A DNA stretch of 64,000 bases from Algibacter sp. L3A6 (GCF_009796825.1 NZ_CP047030.1:3036501-3100500), one strand, 5' to 3'; positions 1-9,575 are shown, numbered from the stretch's first letter. The notes: a model not told the origin generated them from the letters alone. Made by a program: numbers and translations.

Positions 1-47
1 TGGAAGATGCTTTTAATGAAATTTTACAATCTGTTAAAAATCAGTAA
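1..47 (+). CDS. sbcD: C-terminal end of exonuclease subunit SbcD (partial)
   Basis: Only the last 14 codons and the stop are in the window; they read EDAFNEILQSVKNQ-stop in frame 3. The call rests on position. The fragment ends 12 bases before sbcC on the same strand, and sbcD almost always directly precedes sbcC. SbcD is the Mre11-type nuclease subunit of the SbcCD complex, which cleaves hairpins and protein-blocked DNA ends. No motif can be checked in so short a fragment. Confidence 0.6.
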   Translation, partial: EDAFNEILQSVKNQ

Positions 48-59
48 GCGTAGAGGACT

Positions 60-3000
60 ATGAAAATTTTAAAAATAGAATTACAAAATATAAATTCTTT
101 ACGCTCCAATACTTCTATTGTTATAGATTTTGAAAGTGAACATTTTAAAGATGTGGGTTTGTACGCCATTACAGGTTCTACAGGAGCTGGTAAAACTACT
201 ATTTTAGATGCTATTACTATTGCGTTATACCATAATGTACCAAGATTTAATGGTTCTAAGGGCACTTTGATAGATGTGGTTAGCCATGGTGCCGATGATG
301 CTTTTAGTAGAGTCACTTTTGAAAATGATAATGTAATTTACGATGCCTTTTGGGGTATGAAGGTTGCCGATAAATCTGGTAAAAAGTATAAAAACCCAAA
401 GGAAGAAGTTAGTTTAAAGAACTTAACAACAGGCGCTATTTTAGCGAGTCAGAAACGGAGTTTAATATCAGAAGTGGTTCGAGTGACTCAATTAGATTAC
501 AATCAGTTTTTACGTTCTGTAATGCTTGCCCAAGGCGAATTCGCTTCATTTTTAACAGCTAAAGGCCCGGAGAAAGGGAAGCTGCTAGAACAAATTACCG
601 GCGAAGAAATTTATAAAAAGATAGGGCAGAGTATTCAAGAACGAAAAGCTAAAGAAGAAAATGCGCTTAAGGATATTCAGTCTAGAATTAATTCTGATGA
701 TGTTTTATCAGAAGAAGCTAAGGTTGAGTTAACCCTAAAAGATAAAACACTCGATACCGAAATTTTAAAGATTGAAAAGGAGATAAAAACCACTCAAAGT
801 ATTGTAGAATGGTATGTGGAATTCCAGAAAATACTTGATGAATCGGAAAAGTTAGGAATAGAATCCAAGGAACTTAACCTATTCATCGAAAAACATAAAG
901 AAGAGCTAGAACAGTTAGATTTAAATGAAAAAGCAGCACCTTTTAAGGAGCTACTTGATAATTTAAAGAGAACAGAGCAAGATTTTGTTGATAAATCTAA
1001 ACAATTAGAACGTTTAGAGTCCGAGCTTAAAACCTTAAAACCAGAGATTGAAAAACTAAGTTCACAAACTCAAAAAGAAACGGATTTGCTAAATGTAGCA
1101 GACAAAACGTTCGCGGATTGGTTACCAAAATTTGATGCTATAAGTAGCTTAGATGGTAAACTTAAAAATGAAGCTGAAAATAAGCAAAAATCAATTTTAG
1201 AATTAGAAGCGTTAGCCAAACAAATTAAGCTTTTAAGAGAAGAGCAAACCAAATTGACTAAGGATTTAGCGGATACTGAAGCTAAAATAAAAATAGATCA
1301 AAGCTTTATTTCTGAGCATAAATTATTGAAGGATGTTGATTTACAAATATCCAATTGGGCAAGTGAATTAACTGCTTTAAAAGCTAAAAAAGAAAGTTTA
1401 AAAGAAGCTCAAGATTTTGTTTCTGTTAAAAAAGAAGAGGTAGAAAAAACAGAAACGCGCTTAAAAGATGGTAACAAATTACTAAAAGTTGAAACTGCCG
1501 AAATTGAAAAAACAGAAAAATTATTAGCTGAGATTACTTTAAAATTATCTAAAAATAATTTAACCGATTTACTAGAGGCTAAAACTAAATTAGCCACCAA
1601 AGAAACAAACTGGAAACAGTTTAAAACGCTATCAGAGCAAATACTTAAAATTGAAAAAGAACAAACCGATTTATTAACGAAACAAAAAGCGCTTACAAAG
1701 GCATTAGAGGTTAGTAAAAAGGAAATCCAAGCGGTTAACCAACAAATTGAAGTTCAAGAAAAGTCGGTTGCAGATGCGGATAAAATTTTAAATTTAGAGA
1801 AAAGTATTTCTAAATATGAAGCTGATCGTCAGAGTTTAACTGAAGGAACACCTTGTGGATTGTGTGGTTCATTAGAGCATCCTTTTACCGAAAATTTGGT
1901 TTCGGTAGGTGTTTCAAAATCGGAATTAGAACTTAATAAACGCAAAGAAAAGCTCCAAGCGTTAATTGTTTCAAAAAACGAATTAGAGAAAAAAGAAGTT
2001 GTAGCGAACACAACCATCGATGGTTTAACGCAACGTAACGGTCTAATTAATGATGAAGTAAAAGCATTAAAATTAAAGACGAAACAATTAAATATAGATT
2101 GCGAGTTATCGAATACAGCTCAAATTGAAATTGAGGTTAAACAAATAACGCAGGATATTTTATTATTAGATGAAAAGTTAAAAGTAGCTCAACAATTACA
2201 AAAGGATAGTAATAAATTAAACGATACTTTTAAAATACAAAGTGAGAGGTTTAATAAGATTAAAAATGGTGTAGCTACGCTTGTTGAAAAGAATAAAAAT
2301 AGCAATAAGGATATTGCAGAAAAGCAAAAACTAATTGTTGATTTAAAAGAAATCTGTAATAATTTAGAGACCGCGTTAGAAGCAAAATTATTTAAATTTA
2401 ATTACCAATTACCTTCAATAGAAAAGAGTAATGAGTTTATTCAAAACCTCAAAACGTCAATTACTAGTTTTAATAAAAAGGAGAAGAATTTAGACTTATT
2501 AAAATCGAGTGTATCGGTTGTAAACACTAAGTTAGAAAACAACAAAGAGAAGTTAGAAATACAACTTAAGGCAGAAGAAACTTGTTCTAAAACGATTACA
2601 GTATCTACTGTTAAAATAGAACAATTAAAAAAACAACGTGAAGCTATTTTACCTATTGCTATTTCTGTAGAACAGAAGCGAGAACTTTTACAAACCGAAC
2701 GAATAACTTTGTCTAAAAAGGTAGAGTTAAGCAAACAGAAACGCCAGGAGTTTTTAGATTTACAAAATAAAAAAGAAGCTTTAAAAATAGGAACGAATAA
2801 GGAGGTATTAGTTTTAAAAGAAAAGCTAGACACGTTAAATTCTGTTTTTGATACTCAATTAAAAGTTAGCGATTTTGATACAAGAGAATTGGTTCAGAAA
2901 GCAATACTTCTAGATGCCGATATGGTGCGGTTCACTAAAAATAAAGAAGCGATAAAAGAAAAACAACTTCGCTTAAAAGCATACCGAGAATCTAACGAAA

Positions 3001-3713
3001 AAGCTAAAGCAGATTTAAAAAAAATTAAAACATTTGAAATTACTGAGGCCGAGAGTAAATTGGCTTTGGAAGATTTGAATAAGACAAATAAAACGCTGCT
3101 ATCGGAAAAAGGTGAGATTATACAAGCCTTTAAAAAGGATAAGGAAATTAGAGATCGAAATAAAGAAATCTATAAAAAAATAGATGCTCAAGAAACGGTT
3201 TGCAATGTTTGGAGAGAGCTATTTAAAATTATAGGGAATTCTAAAGATGCCTTTAATGTATATGTGCAACGCTTAACTTTAAAGCATTTACTAGACCTTG
3301 CCAATGTACATTTGTATAAATTGAATAAACGTTATTCTTTAAAAATGGAAGAGGCTTACAAACCTAAAGAGGAACTTAATTTTAATTTAATAGACCATTA
3401 CCAAACAGATCAGGCCAGATTGGTAGACACATCTAGTGGAGGTGAGAAGTTTATTATTAGTTTAGCTTTAGCTTTAGGATTGTCCGATTTGGCTAGTAAA
3501 AATGTAAAAATTGATTCGTTGTTTATTGATGAAGGTTTCGGAACCTTGGATAAAAATACTTTAGAAACGGTTATTTCTACTTTAGAAACTTTGCAATCGC
3601 AAGGTAAAATGATTGGTATAATATCTCACGTTGAAAATTTAAAAGAGCGTATTTCTACTCAAATTCAAATTACTAAAAAGAATAACGGAGTGAGTGTGGT
3701 AGATATAATGTAA
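60..3713 (+). CDS. sbcC: SbcC, ATPase subunit of the SbcCD nuclease
   Basis: This 1217-residue protein has the split ABC-ATPase layout of SMC/Rad50 proteins. The Walker A motif GSTGAGKTT is at residues 39-47, followed by long coiled coils rich in Lys, Glu and Leu. A zinc hook with C599 and C602 (CGLC) sits almost exactly mid-protein, and a second coiled coil follows. The signature SSGGEK is near residue 1125 and Walker B LFIDEGFG has D1157 and E1158. SbcC clamps DNA and powers the SbcD nuclease in repair and palindrome cleavage. The ATG at 60 lies 12 bases after the probable sbcD stop, so the two form an operon. Length and motifs are normal for the family. Confidence 0.96.
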   Translation: MKILKIELQNINSLRSNTSIVIDFESEHFKDVGLYAITGSTGAGKTTILDAITIALYHNVPRFNGSKGTLIDVVSHGADDAFSRVTFENDNVIYDAFWGMKVADKSGKKYKNPKEEVSLKNLTTGAILASQKRSLISEVVRVTQLDYNQFLRSVMLAQGEFASFLTAKGPEKGKLLEQITGEEIYKKIGQSIQERKAKEENALKDIQSRINSDDVLSEEAKVELTLKDKTLDTEILKIEKEIKTTQSIVEWYVEFQKILDESEKLGIESKELNLFIEKHKEELEQLDLNEKAAPFKELLDNLKRTEQDFVDKSKQLERLESELKTLKPEIEKLSSQTQKETDLLNVADKTFADWLPKFDAISSLDGKLKNEAENKQKSILELEALAKQIKLLREEQTKLTKDLADTEAKIKIDQSFISEHKLLKDVDLQISNWASELTALKAKKESLKEAQDFVSVKKEEVEKTETRLKDGNKLLKVETAEIEKTEKLLAEITLKLSKNNLTDLLEAKTKLATKETNWKQFKTLSEQILKIEKEQTDLLTKQKALTKALEVSKKEIQAVNQQIEVQEKSVADADKILNLEKSISKYEADRQSLTEGTPCGLCGSLEHPFTENLVSVGVSKSELELNKRKEKLQALIVSKNELEKKEVVANTTIDGLTQRNGLINDEVKALKLKTKQLNIDCELSNTAQIEIEVKQITQDILLLDEKLKVAQQLQKDSNKLNDTFKIQSERFNKIKNGVATLVEKNKNSNKDIAEKQKLIVDLKEICNNLETALEAKLFKFNYQLPSIEKSNEFIQNLKTSITSFNKKEKNLDLLKSSVSVVNTKLENNKEKLEIQLKAEETCSKTITVSTVKIEQLKKQREAILPIAISVEQKRELLQTERITLSKKVELSKQKRQEFLDLQNKKEALKIGTNKEVLVLKEKLDTLNSVFDTQLKVSDFDTRELVQKAILLDADMVRFTKNKEAIKEKQLRLKAYRESNEKAKADLKKIKTFEITEAESKLALEDLNKTNKTLLSEKGEIIQAFKKDKEIRDRNKEIYKKIDAQETVCNVWRELFKIIGNSKDAFNVYVQRLTLKHLLDLANVHLYKLNKRYSLKMEEAYKPKEELNFNLIDHYQTDQARLVDTSSGGEKFIISLALALGLSDLASKNVKIDSLFIDEGFGTLDKNTLETVISTLETLQSQGKMIGIISHVENLKERISTQIQITKKNNGVSVVDIM

Positions 3714-3723
3714 TGCAATATTG

Positions 3724-4203
3724 ATGAAAAAAAATGATGTTTTATTAGTTTTATGGGTGATTTTTGGATTTGTATTTGTGACGGCAGTTGATACAATCTT
3801 AAATTTTATTATTCATTTATTGTATTTTAGTTTGATTGAGTTAGGTGTTTCTTTTCTCATTTTAACATATTTACTCCCATCAATTACGTTGGTTGCATAT
3901 TTGTTTACCGCATATTTTGTGGTTGGTAAAATTAATAGAAAATCTCTTGGACTAGAATTACATAAAAGGGAATTCCCTAAATTACTGTTGGTAGTTTTAA
4001 GTCTTATTATCTTTATTTTAGGGCCATTGACAAATTGGTTGTCTGGACTATATAGTGCAAGTGCATCTGAAAATCATCATGGTGATATTCAAAGCTTTTT
4101 GATGTTTTATGGATGGTTTACCGCTGGTTTTGGAATATCTCAAATGATAACTTTAGTAAGTCTTGTAATTTATTCACTTATTAAGTTAAAAAGACTTAAA
4201 TAA
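3724..4203 (+). CDS. Hypothetical membrane protein
   Basis: A 159-residue protein starting at the ATG at 3724; an in-frame TTG precedes it at 3721. It has about four hydrophobic segments, roughly residues 7-30, 38-64, 80-102 and 122-145. The loop before the last segment carries polar ENHHGD. It lies 10 bases after sbcC on the same strand and may be co-transcribed. I recognise no family. The hydrophobic pattern supports an inner-membrane location, and the function is unknown. Confidence 0.75.
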   Translation: MKKNDVLLVLWVIFGFVFVTAVDTILNFIIHLLYFSLIELGVSFLILTYLLPSITLVAYLFTAYFVVGKINRKSLGLELHKREFPKLLLVVLSLIIFILGPLTNWLSGLYSASASENHHGDIQSFLMFYGWFTAGFGISQMITLVSLVIYSLIKLKRLK

Positions 4204-4275
4204 TAATTAAAGATGTTTTGTTAAAAGAAGAGGTACTAAAATTATTTTAATCTTTCTAAAATATACTACCACAGC

Positions 4276-4431
4276 CGTAACCCGCGTTAGGGATTGCAAC
4301 GGCATCCTTTTTTTAAGATTAAGAAAATAGTATCGGTTTAGTTTATATTTTGATTTGAGGTCTGAACTTGCTTAAAGTAACCTAAGCTAAAAAAAGATAT
4401 AGTGTAAAGCCCGACCCTTGTGGTAACGCCC
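4276..4431 (+). repeat. Dispersed structured repeat, copy A
   Basis: Two conserved blocks flank a variable middle. The left block is GTTAGGGATTGCAACGGCAT followed by CCTTTTTT. The right block is AAAAAGATATAGTGTAAAGC followed by CCGACC. The same two blocks occur in reverse orientation at 9576-9746 with an unrelated middle. The CCTTTTT and AAAAAG edges could pair to close a long hairpin, so this may be a structured RNA. Similar sequences are common between genes in Flavobacteria as far as I recall, but the family name is not verified. Confidence 0.65.
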
Positions 4432-4449
4432 AAACTATTAAAAATGAAA

Positions 4450-4495
4450 AACCCCGTGATGTTGCTTTAAGGCAAACTATTCACAGGGATTTTCG
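4450..4495. terminator. Hairpin terminator for the secreted-protein gene
   Basis: An inverted repeat ACCCCGTGA / TCACAGGGA has one C-A mismatch and an inner GTTGC/GCAAC stem. It is flanked by A runs on the left and TTTT on the right. It sits just downstream of the minus-strand gene ending at 4515. Confidence 0.7.
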
Positions 4496-4514
4496 TACTA
4501 ACCAACCAAAATTT

Positions 4515-5663
4515 TTATGATCGTCTACGTGTGGTAGATGTTGTCGATCTTGTATTGTTGCTAGATTTACTACTACGTTGCGTTGCTTTACTATTGCTAG
4601 TTCTAGGTGCTTTAGTAACGGTAGCTACACGTTTAGTGCTTCTAGTATTATTGTCGTTTCTAGTATATGTACGAGCCTTTGTTGCTTTTGGATTTTTAGA
4701 TACCGTATTTATTTTCGTACGGGTTACATTTCTAGTATTTGTACTGTTTGCACTAGGTCTTGTAGATCTAGTAGTTGTTGTTTTGGTAACCGTTCTGTTT
4801 GGTGTTGTTCTTGCTACACGACTATTATCACGTTGTGTGTAATTACGGTTTGTACTTTTTGCATTAGAGTTTCTATTTGGTGATGTTGTAGTGTAACGAC
4901 GGTTATTATTTGTTGTTACATTACGTCTGGTTTGTGCGTTACGGTTAATTTTGGTAACATTTCTAGAACTTCTATTTACTGTAGCGTAATTACGGTTTCT
5001 GGCAACAGTGTTTCCACGACGACTATATATAGCTGAAGATGGACGGTGGTTGTTGTAAAACGGACGGTTGTACACATAACGCACTGGAGCATAATGTTGA
5101 CGGTAAGGACGATTAAATACTACACGAAAATTAACTGATGGCGTGCGGTAATAATTGTGCCATGGACGGTAAATGTAACCACGGTTATATACGTTTATAA
5201 AACCAGTATAGTGAGAATATCTGTTATAACGATCGTAATGCACATATAGTCCACCAACTCTAGATATGTAACCATTGTTGTTGTAGTTTATGTTTACGTT
5301 TCCGGCTTGAGAAATTCTACCGTAATAATCGTAATAAATAGGTGTGTTTTCTATTTGAATAATTGCACCAAATTCATCGTACTGCACGTATGCATTATAA
5401 TCGTAACCAGAGTTAAAACTTAAATCTAGATTTCTAGAATGTAATGATACATTTACGTTTGATGTTTGACGTTGTAAATTGAAGTCGAATTGACCATCGG
5501 CAAATACCGAAAATTCTATTCCGTTTTCAACAAATATGAAAGAGCTGCCGTAACCTCTGTTAATATTTGATGCTTCGTTTGTTTGGTTGGCGGTTGTTGT
5601 GTCTGCACTAGCGGTGAATCCTGCAAGGACCAATCCGGCTAATAAGAATATATACTTTTTCAT
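4515..5663 (-). CDS. Secreted Asn/Thr/Arg-rich protein
   Basis: A 382-residue protein with a clear N-terminal signal peptide (MKKYIFLLAGLVLAGFTASA, cleavage near residue 20). Residues 30-150 are Tyr/Asn/Gly-rich and look like short beta repeats of YDYYGRISQAGNVNINYNN type. From about residue 215 the chain is low-complexity and extremely rich in Thr, Arg, Asn and Ser, so it is very basic. That tail makes long but meaningless reading frames on the opposite strand. The protein is probably exported and surface-associated, with the basic tail binding polyanions; this is inference. I recognise no named family. It appears monocistronic with its own hairpin terminator. Confidence 0.8.
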   Translation of the reverse strand: MKKYIFLLAGLVLAGFTASADTTTANQTNEASNINRGYGSSFIFVENGIEFSVFADGQFDFNLQRQTSNVNVSLHSRNLDLSFNSGYDYNAYVQYDEFGAIIQIENTPIYYDYYGRISQAGNVNINYNNNGYISRVGGLYVHYDRYNRYSHYTGFINVYNRGYIYRPWHNYYRTPSVNFRVVFNRPYRQHYAPVRYVYNRPFYNNHRPSSAIYSRRGNTVARNRNYATVNRSSRNVTKINRNAQTRRNVTTNNNRRYTTTSPNRNSNAKSTNRNYTQRDNSRVARTTPNRTVTKTTTTRSTRPSANSTNTRNVTRTKINTVSKNPKATKARTYTRNDNNTRSTKRVATVTKAPRTSNSKATQRSSKSSNNTRSTTSTTRRRS

Positions 5664-5957
5664 ATCTGTATGTTTTAATGTTATACAGTTAGGTAATTAC
5701 AAACAGCGTGCCAAAAAACGGAAGTGAGTATTAGTGTGTTGATTGTGAGGTTGTTATTTTTATTTTTTAAGATAAAATAAGCCTATGGAATTTAAATATT
5801 AGGTTGTGGAAATTTAAATTTAATTGAAAATTTGAGTAAAAAGTAGTTGATAATAGATGATGATACTCGGTTCTAAATTAAAATTAGAGCACAAAATATT
5901 AATATACAAATCTATGATGTGTAGGGTAGAGGTAATCTGTTATTTAGGTCTCATGCT

Positions 5958-6614
5958 CTAGAAATACGTCGTAATTTTATCGAAGGTAATAGTTTTAAAA
6001 TCTTCAATTTTTAGGTTAGCATTGGTGTAATCCTGGTTTTTTGAGTGTACACTATCAAAACCTACGCAAAATATATGCGCATCGTTTGCAGCTTTAATAC
6101 CGTTGGTAGAATCTTCAATAACCATACATTCCGATGCTTTAAAACCGGATGCTTCGGCTGCTTTTACAAAAATTTCTGGGTGTGGTTTAGATGCTTTTAA
6201 ATCGGCACCACTTAATTTGGCTTTAAAATATTGGTTTAAATTGAAACGTTTAAAAATACGTTCAATACTTGGCATAGATGCCGATGATGCTAAAACCAGA
6301 GTAAGCCCATTAGCATGGTAGTTTTTAATTAAATCTAAAACGCCATCTATTAAATCGAAATCTTTATCGTTTTCAAAAATGTATTCGTAATGTTTTCTTT
6401 TTAAGGCTACTAAAGCTTCTGGAGTTTCATCTAAATTAAAATGATCTTTAACTTGCTTGCAAACGTTAAGCGTAGATTGTCCGGTGTAAGATTCGTATAG
6501 CTCACTAGAAACATTGGCGCCAACATCGCTAAACATTTTGTGATAAGCAGCGTGGTGCAGTGGTTCGCTATCTATTATTACTCCATCCATATCGAAAATT
6601 ACAGCTTTTAACAT
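5958..6614 (-). CDS. HAD-superfamily phosphatase, beta-phosphoglucomutase-like
   Basis: 218 residues. Motif I is FDMDGV near the N-terminus, with nucleophile D8 and acid D10. A helical cap follows, including EPLHHAAYHKMF. Motif II is in LVLASSAS, motif III lysine in KASKPHPEIF, and motif IV is VIEDSTNGIKAA. These are the marks of HAD subfamily IA hydrolases and beta-phosphoglucomutases, acting on small phosphorylated substrates such as sugar phosphates. The substrate cannot be told from sequence. The gene stands alone between divergently oriented neighbours. Confidence 0.92.
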   Translation of the reverse strand: MLKAVIFDMDGVIIDSEPLHHAAYHKMFSDVGANVSSELYESYTGQSTLNVCKQVKDHFNLDETPEALVALKRKHYEYIFENDKDFDLIDGVLDLIKNYHANGLTLVLASSASMPSIERIFKRFNLNQYFKAKLSGADLKASKPHPEIFVKAAEASGFKASECMVIEDSTNGIKAANDAHIFCVGFDSVHSKNQDYTNANLKIEDFKTITFDKITTYF

Positions 6615-6680
6615 CTCAAAATTTATTTTGGGCTAAGATAAAAGAAATCGTTTCAATATCTAAAACGAGGTTCAAATTAT

Positions 6681-6688
6681 TAAATTTG
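6681..6688 (+). promoter_or_regulatory. TAnnTTTG-type promoter element
   Basis: TAAATTTG lies 23 bases before the ATG at 6712 and matches the Bacteroidota -7 consensus TAnnTTTG. Confidence 0.55.
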
Positions 6689-6711
6689 TAGTCTAAACTC
6701 CGTTAATTATT

Positions 6712-7137
6712 ATGGTTGCTGTTTTATCCTTATTACTCAGTATTGTATTTCTTGTGCTCGCGGTTATTCATTTTAATTGGTTTTCTGGCGGAACATTTGG
6801 TTTTGAAGCCTCACTACCCACTAAAGAAAACGGCGAGCGGGTTTTAAACCCTAAAAAAATGGATAGTGCTATTGTTGGCTTTGCGCTATTAGCGTTTTGT
6901 TGTTTTTACTTTTATAAGTCGGGCGTAGCAACGGTTTATTTACCTAATTGGGTTATGCAGTACACGGGCTGGATTATAGCATTGTTGTTTTTTATTCGTG
7001 CTATTGGCGATTTTAAATATGTAGGCTTTTTTAAGAGCGTAAAACAGACTACTTTTGGCACCCTGGATACAACCTATTATGCACCGTTGTGTTTAGTTAT
7101 TAGTAGTGTTGGCATTATAATAGAAATTTTAAACTAG
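6712..7137 (+). CDS. DUF3995 domain membrane protein
   Basis: 141 residues with four hydrophobic segments, about 2-22, 55-70, 84-102 and 121-139. The first segment runs into HFNWFSGGTFGFEASLPT, which is typical of DUF3995 proteins. These are small integral membrane proteins of unknown function. The stop at 7135-7137 lies two bases before the probable start of rlmF, so the two genes are likely co-transcribed. A TAAATTTG promoter element precedes it. Confidence 0.85.
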   Translation: MVAVLSLLLSIVFLVLAVIHFNWFSGGTFGFEASLPTKENGERVLNPKKMDSAIVGFALLAFCCFYFYKSGVATVYLPNWVMQYTGWIIALLFFIRAIGDFKYVGFFKSVKQTTFGTLDTTYYAPLCLVISSVGIIIEILN

Positions 7138-7139
7138 AA

Positions 7140-8018
7140 ATTATCAAAACAACTCCAAATTTTCATCCAAAAAATAAGCATAAATCGGGTTACGATTTAG
7201 AGGCTTTATGTAATGTATATCCAGAATTAAAGCCCTTTGTTTTCGAAAACAGACACCAAACGGTAACTATAGATTTTGCTAAACCTAAGGCTGTAAAAGC
7301 GCTTAATACGGCTTTATTGCTTAAAGATTACGGTATTAAGTTTTGGGAGTTTCCTGAGGAGAATTTATGTCCGCCAATTCCTGGTCGTGTAGATTATTTG
7401 CATCATATAGCACATTTAGTTAAAAAAGCAAACACAGAAACCGGCGTTAAAATATTAGATATTGGTACCGGTGCAAGTTGCATTTATCCACTTTTGGGCT
7501 ATGCAGAATATAACTGGGAGTTTGTAGCTACAGATATTGACGGCGCTTCGTTAAAAAATGCGCAAAGAATAATAGATAAAAACAAGATGGGTAATGCTAT
7601 TAAGCTGCGCCATCAAGAAGATAGTGCCGAAATTTTTAACGGTATTTTAGATGAAGGTGAGACTTTTGCAGTGTCTATATGTAATCCGCCCTTTTTTAAT
7701 TCTGAAGAAGAAGCTGACGAAGCAACCACTAAAAAATTAAAGAATTTAGGTAAAAAGACAGATAAAATAGTCCGTAACTTTTCGGGTACCAATAACGAGC
7801 TTTGTTATAAAGGTGGTGAGAAAGCTTTTTTACATACCTATTTATATGAAAGCTCTTTGAATAAAGAAAGCTGCAAGTGGTTTACAACCTTAGTATCTAA
7901 AAAAGATTTAATAAAAGGAATGCAAAAATCGCTTACAAAACTAGGCGCTACAGAAGTTAAAGTAATTAATATGGGACAAGGAAACAAAGTGTCTCGTATT
8001 CTAGCTTGGACGTTTTAA
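7140..8018 (+). CDS. rlmF: 23S rRNA m6A1618 methyltransferase RlmF with a non-canonical start
   Basis: From the second or third codon the protein reads KTTPNFHPKNKHKSGYDF, the conserved RlmF N-terminus. It continues with the SAM-binding loop ILDIGTGASCIYPLLG and the catalytic motif NPPFFNS. RlmF methylates A1618 of 23S rRNA at N6. The frame is open from 7107, but there is no ATG, GTG or TTG until the TTG at 7317, which would remove about 59 conserved residues. The most likely starts are ATT at 7140 or ATC at 7143, giving about 292 residues, the normal length. Either translation starts at a rare codon or the start was lost by mutation or sequencing error. Confidence 0.88.
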   Translation: MIKTTPNFHPKNKHKSGYDLEALCNVYPELKPFVFENRHQTVTIDFAKPKAVKALNTALLLKDYGIKFWEFPEENLCPPIPGRVDYLHHIAHLVKKANTETGVKILDIGTGASCIYPLLGYAEYNWEFVATDIDGASLKNAQRIIDKNKMGNAIKLRHQEDSAEIFNGILDEGETFAVSICNPPFFNSEEEADEATTKKLKNLGKKTDKIVRNFSGTNNELCYKGGEKAFLHTYLYESSLNKESCKWFTTLVSKKDLIKGMQKSLTKLGATEVKVINMGQGNKVSRILAWTF

Positions 8019-8077
8019 GAAATATACATCTATCCAATTTCTGCAAAATATTAAGCAGAACGCTATATTAAAAAGAA

Positions 8078-8112
8078 TGCTTATTTGATTTAGATTCTAA
8101 ATCAAATAAGCA
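8078..8112. terminator. Perfect hairpin between convergent genes, overlapping the ZIP gene end
   Basis: The arms TGCTTATTTGATTTA (8078-8092) and TAAATCAAATAAGCA (8098-8112) are perfect inverted complements of 15 bases around a GATTC loop. The right arm is also the last codons and stop of the minus-strand ZIP gene. It can serve as a bidirectional terminator. Confidence 0.65.
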
Positions 8113-8771
8113 ATTCCAACGCCTAAAATAATAGCCACAAATTTACTGAGGTTAAATTTATGTCCGTCACTACTTTCAAATAGAATAGTGGTCGATATAT
8201 GGAAAAACATACCAATAACCACAGCATTAATACCGTGGGCAAAGGTTTCAGTTAAATTAGAAGTGTTTGAAATTAAAGTTCCTAACGGTGTCATTAATGC
8301 AAAAATCACTAAAAACACAGCAATTTTTGGTTTACTAAAACTCGACTGAAACAAAAACATACTTATAAGCGTAGCAATAGGTATTTTATGTATTAAAACA
8401 CCATAAACCATATCGTTATGCTCGTGTATCGGGAAACCTTCTAATAAACTGTGCAAACACAAGCTTACAAATAACCACCAAGGAAAAACGGTTTCGTTTT
8501 TATGGATGTGTACATGCCCGTGCTCAGCACCTTTAGAGAACAACTCCAAAACAATTTGAAGTAAAATCCCGATCATAATAAACAATCCCGTTTGTTTAGA
8601 ATCGAGATGTGCATAGACCTCAGGTAATAATTCAAATAAGGTTAAAGCCAATAAAAAAGCCCCACTAAAAGAGAGCATAAGCTTCATATTCCAAGACTTT
8701 TTATTCTTGGTAATAGTAGCTATTAGCACACCTAAAATAACGGCAATTACAGGAAATATAAATTTATTCAT
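8097..8771 (-). CDS. ZIP-family metal transporter
   Basis: 224 residues with about eight hydrophobic segments. The family signatures are LFELLPE in the second segment and HSLLEGFPIHEHND in the central metal-binding helices, where His and Glu line the transport site. A later helix has HGINAVVIGMFFHIS. A His-rich loop (EHGHVHIHKNE) between segments probably gathers metal. ZIP proteins carry zinc or other divalent metals into the cytoplasm. The last codons form one arm of a strong hairpin that ends both this gene and rlmF. Confidence 0.88.
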   Translation of the reverse strand: MNKFIFPVIAVILGVLIATITKNKKSWNMKLMLSFSGAFLLALTLFELLPEVYAHLDSKQTGLFIMIGILLQIVLELFSKGAEHGHVHIHKNETVFPWWLFVSLCLHSLLEGFPIHEHNDMVYGVLIHKIPIATLISMFLFQSSFSKPKIAVFLVIFALMTPLGTLISNTSNLTETFAHGINAVVIGMFFHISTTILFESSDGHKFNLSKFVAIILGVGIAYLI

Positions 8772-8834
8772 TTAAAAATAAGCTCAAAAAATGAGTGTTT
8801 AAGTTTTTCTAGATTAAAAAAACATTGTAATTAT

Positions 8835-9566
8835 TTATTTAAAAATCATTACTAAACGTTCCGAGAAGGCTTTTCTAAATTGGCCTAACTTATAATCTCC
8901 AAAAACATCAAGTAAATGCACGTCGGCTTGTTCAAAAAGTGCCTCAAAATCAGCTAAAGTAAAACCACGTACACGCTCCTGATATTTAAAATCTTTGCCG
9001 TCCGTATTAAATGCAATATCCTTAATAATATAGCCATCTTCCACGTAGCGTTTCAAATAAAAATCGATACCATCAACAGTTTTTACTTCCTCAGGTACTA
9101 AATTATCAATTACAAAATCCGAATTCATAAAATCAATAACACCAAAACCATAATCGTTCAAATCGGCTTTTATCGCTTTTATGGTTCTTAAATTATCGGC
9201 TTCATCATCAAAATACCCAAAACTTGTAAATAAGTTAAAAACTCCATCAAAGGTTTCCGGGTAAGGGTTACACATATCGTGAACCTCAAATTTTAGAGTA
9301 TCGTTTTCAAATTGTTTAGCATAGTTAATGCTGTTTTCACTTAAATCAACGCCAGTAACATTGTAACCAATTTTGTTTAAATACACCGAGTGTCTTCCTT
9401 TTCCGCAGGCCAAATCCAAAATTTTCCCGCCCTCAGGCATATTCAAATAATCACTAAGGGTGTCCATAAATGCATGCGCCTCCGTGTCATCCCTGTCTTT
9501 GTATAAAATATGATAATACGGCGTGTCAAACCACGATGTAAACCATTCTGTCTCTTGTTTTTCCAT
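8835..9566 (-). CDS. Class I SAM-dependent methyltransferase
   Basis: 243 residues. The N-terminus EWFTSWFDTPYYHILYKDRD is common to a flavobacterial methyltransferase family. SAM-binding motif I is KILDLACGKGRHSVYL, the acidic loop is VTGVDLSENSI, and motif IV is GVFNLFTSFGYF. The substrate is unknown; relatives act on small molecules. It lies 63 bases downstream of the ZIP start on the same strand and may be loosely co-transcribed. A dispersed repeat sits just upstream. Confidence 0.88.
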   Translation of the reverse strand: MEKQETEWFTSWFDTPYYHILYKDRDDTEAHAFMDTLSDYLNMPEGGKILDLACGKGRHSVYLNKIGYNVTGVDLSENSINYAKQFENDTLKFEVHDMCNPYPETFDGVFNLFTSFGYFDDEADNLRTIKAIKADLNDYGFGVIDFMNSDFVIDNLVPEEVKTVDGIDFYLKRYVEDGYIIKDIAFNTDGKDFKYQERVRGFTLADFEALFEQADVHLLDVFGDYKLGQFRKAFSERLVMIFK

Positions 9567-9575
9567 ATTGTTTTT

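Larger units (their letters stand above)
4204..4514. other. Intergenic region with dispersed repeat and terminator
   Basis: A 311-base gap between convergent genes. It holds one copy of a structured dispersed repeat (4276-4431) and a hairpin terminator (4450-4495), both listed separately. I see no open reading frame of interest. Confidence 0.8.

Noticed and set aside
4531..4883. Plus-strand open frames opposite the secreted protein's tail
   Set aside because: They mirror the low-complexity Thr/Arg/Asn codons of the minus-strand gene and show no start context or protein-like sequence.
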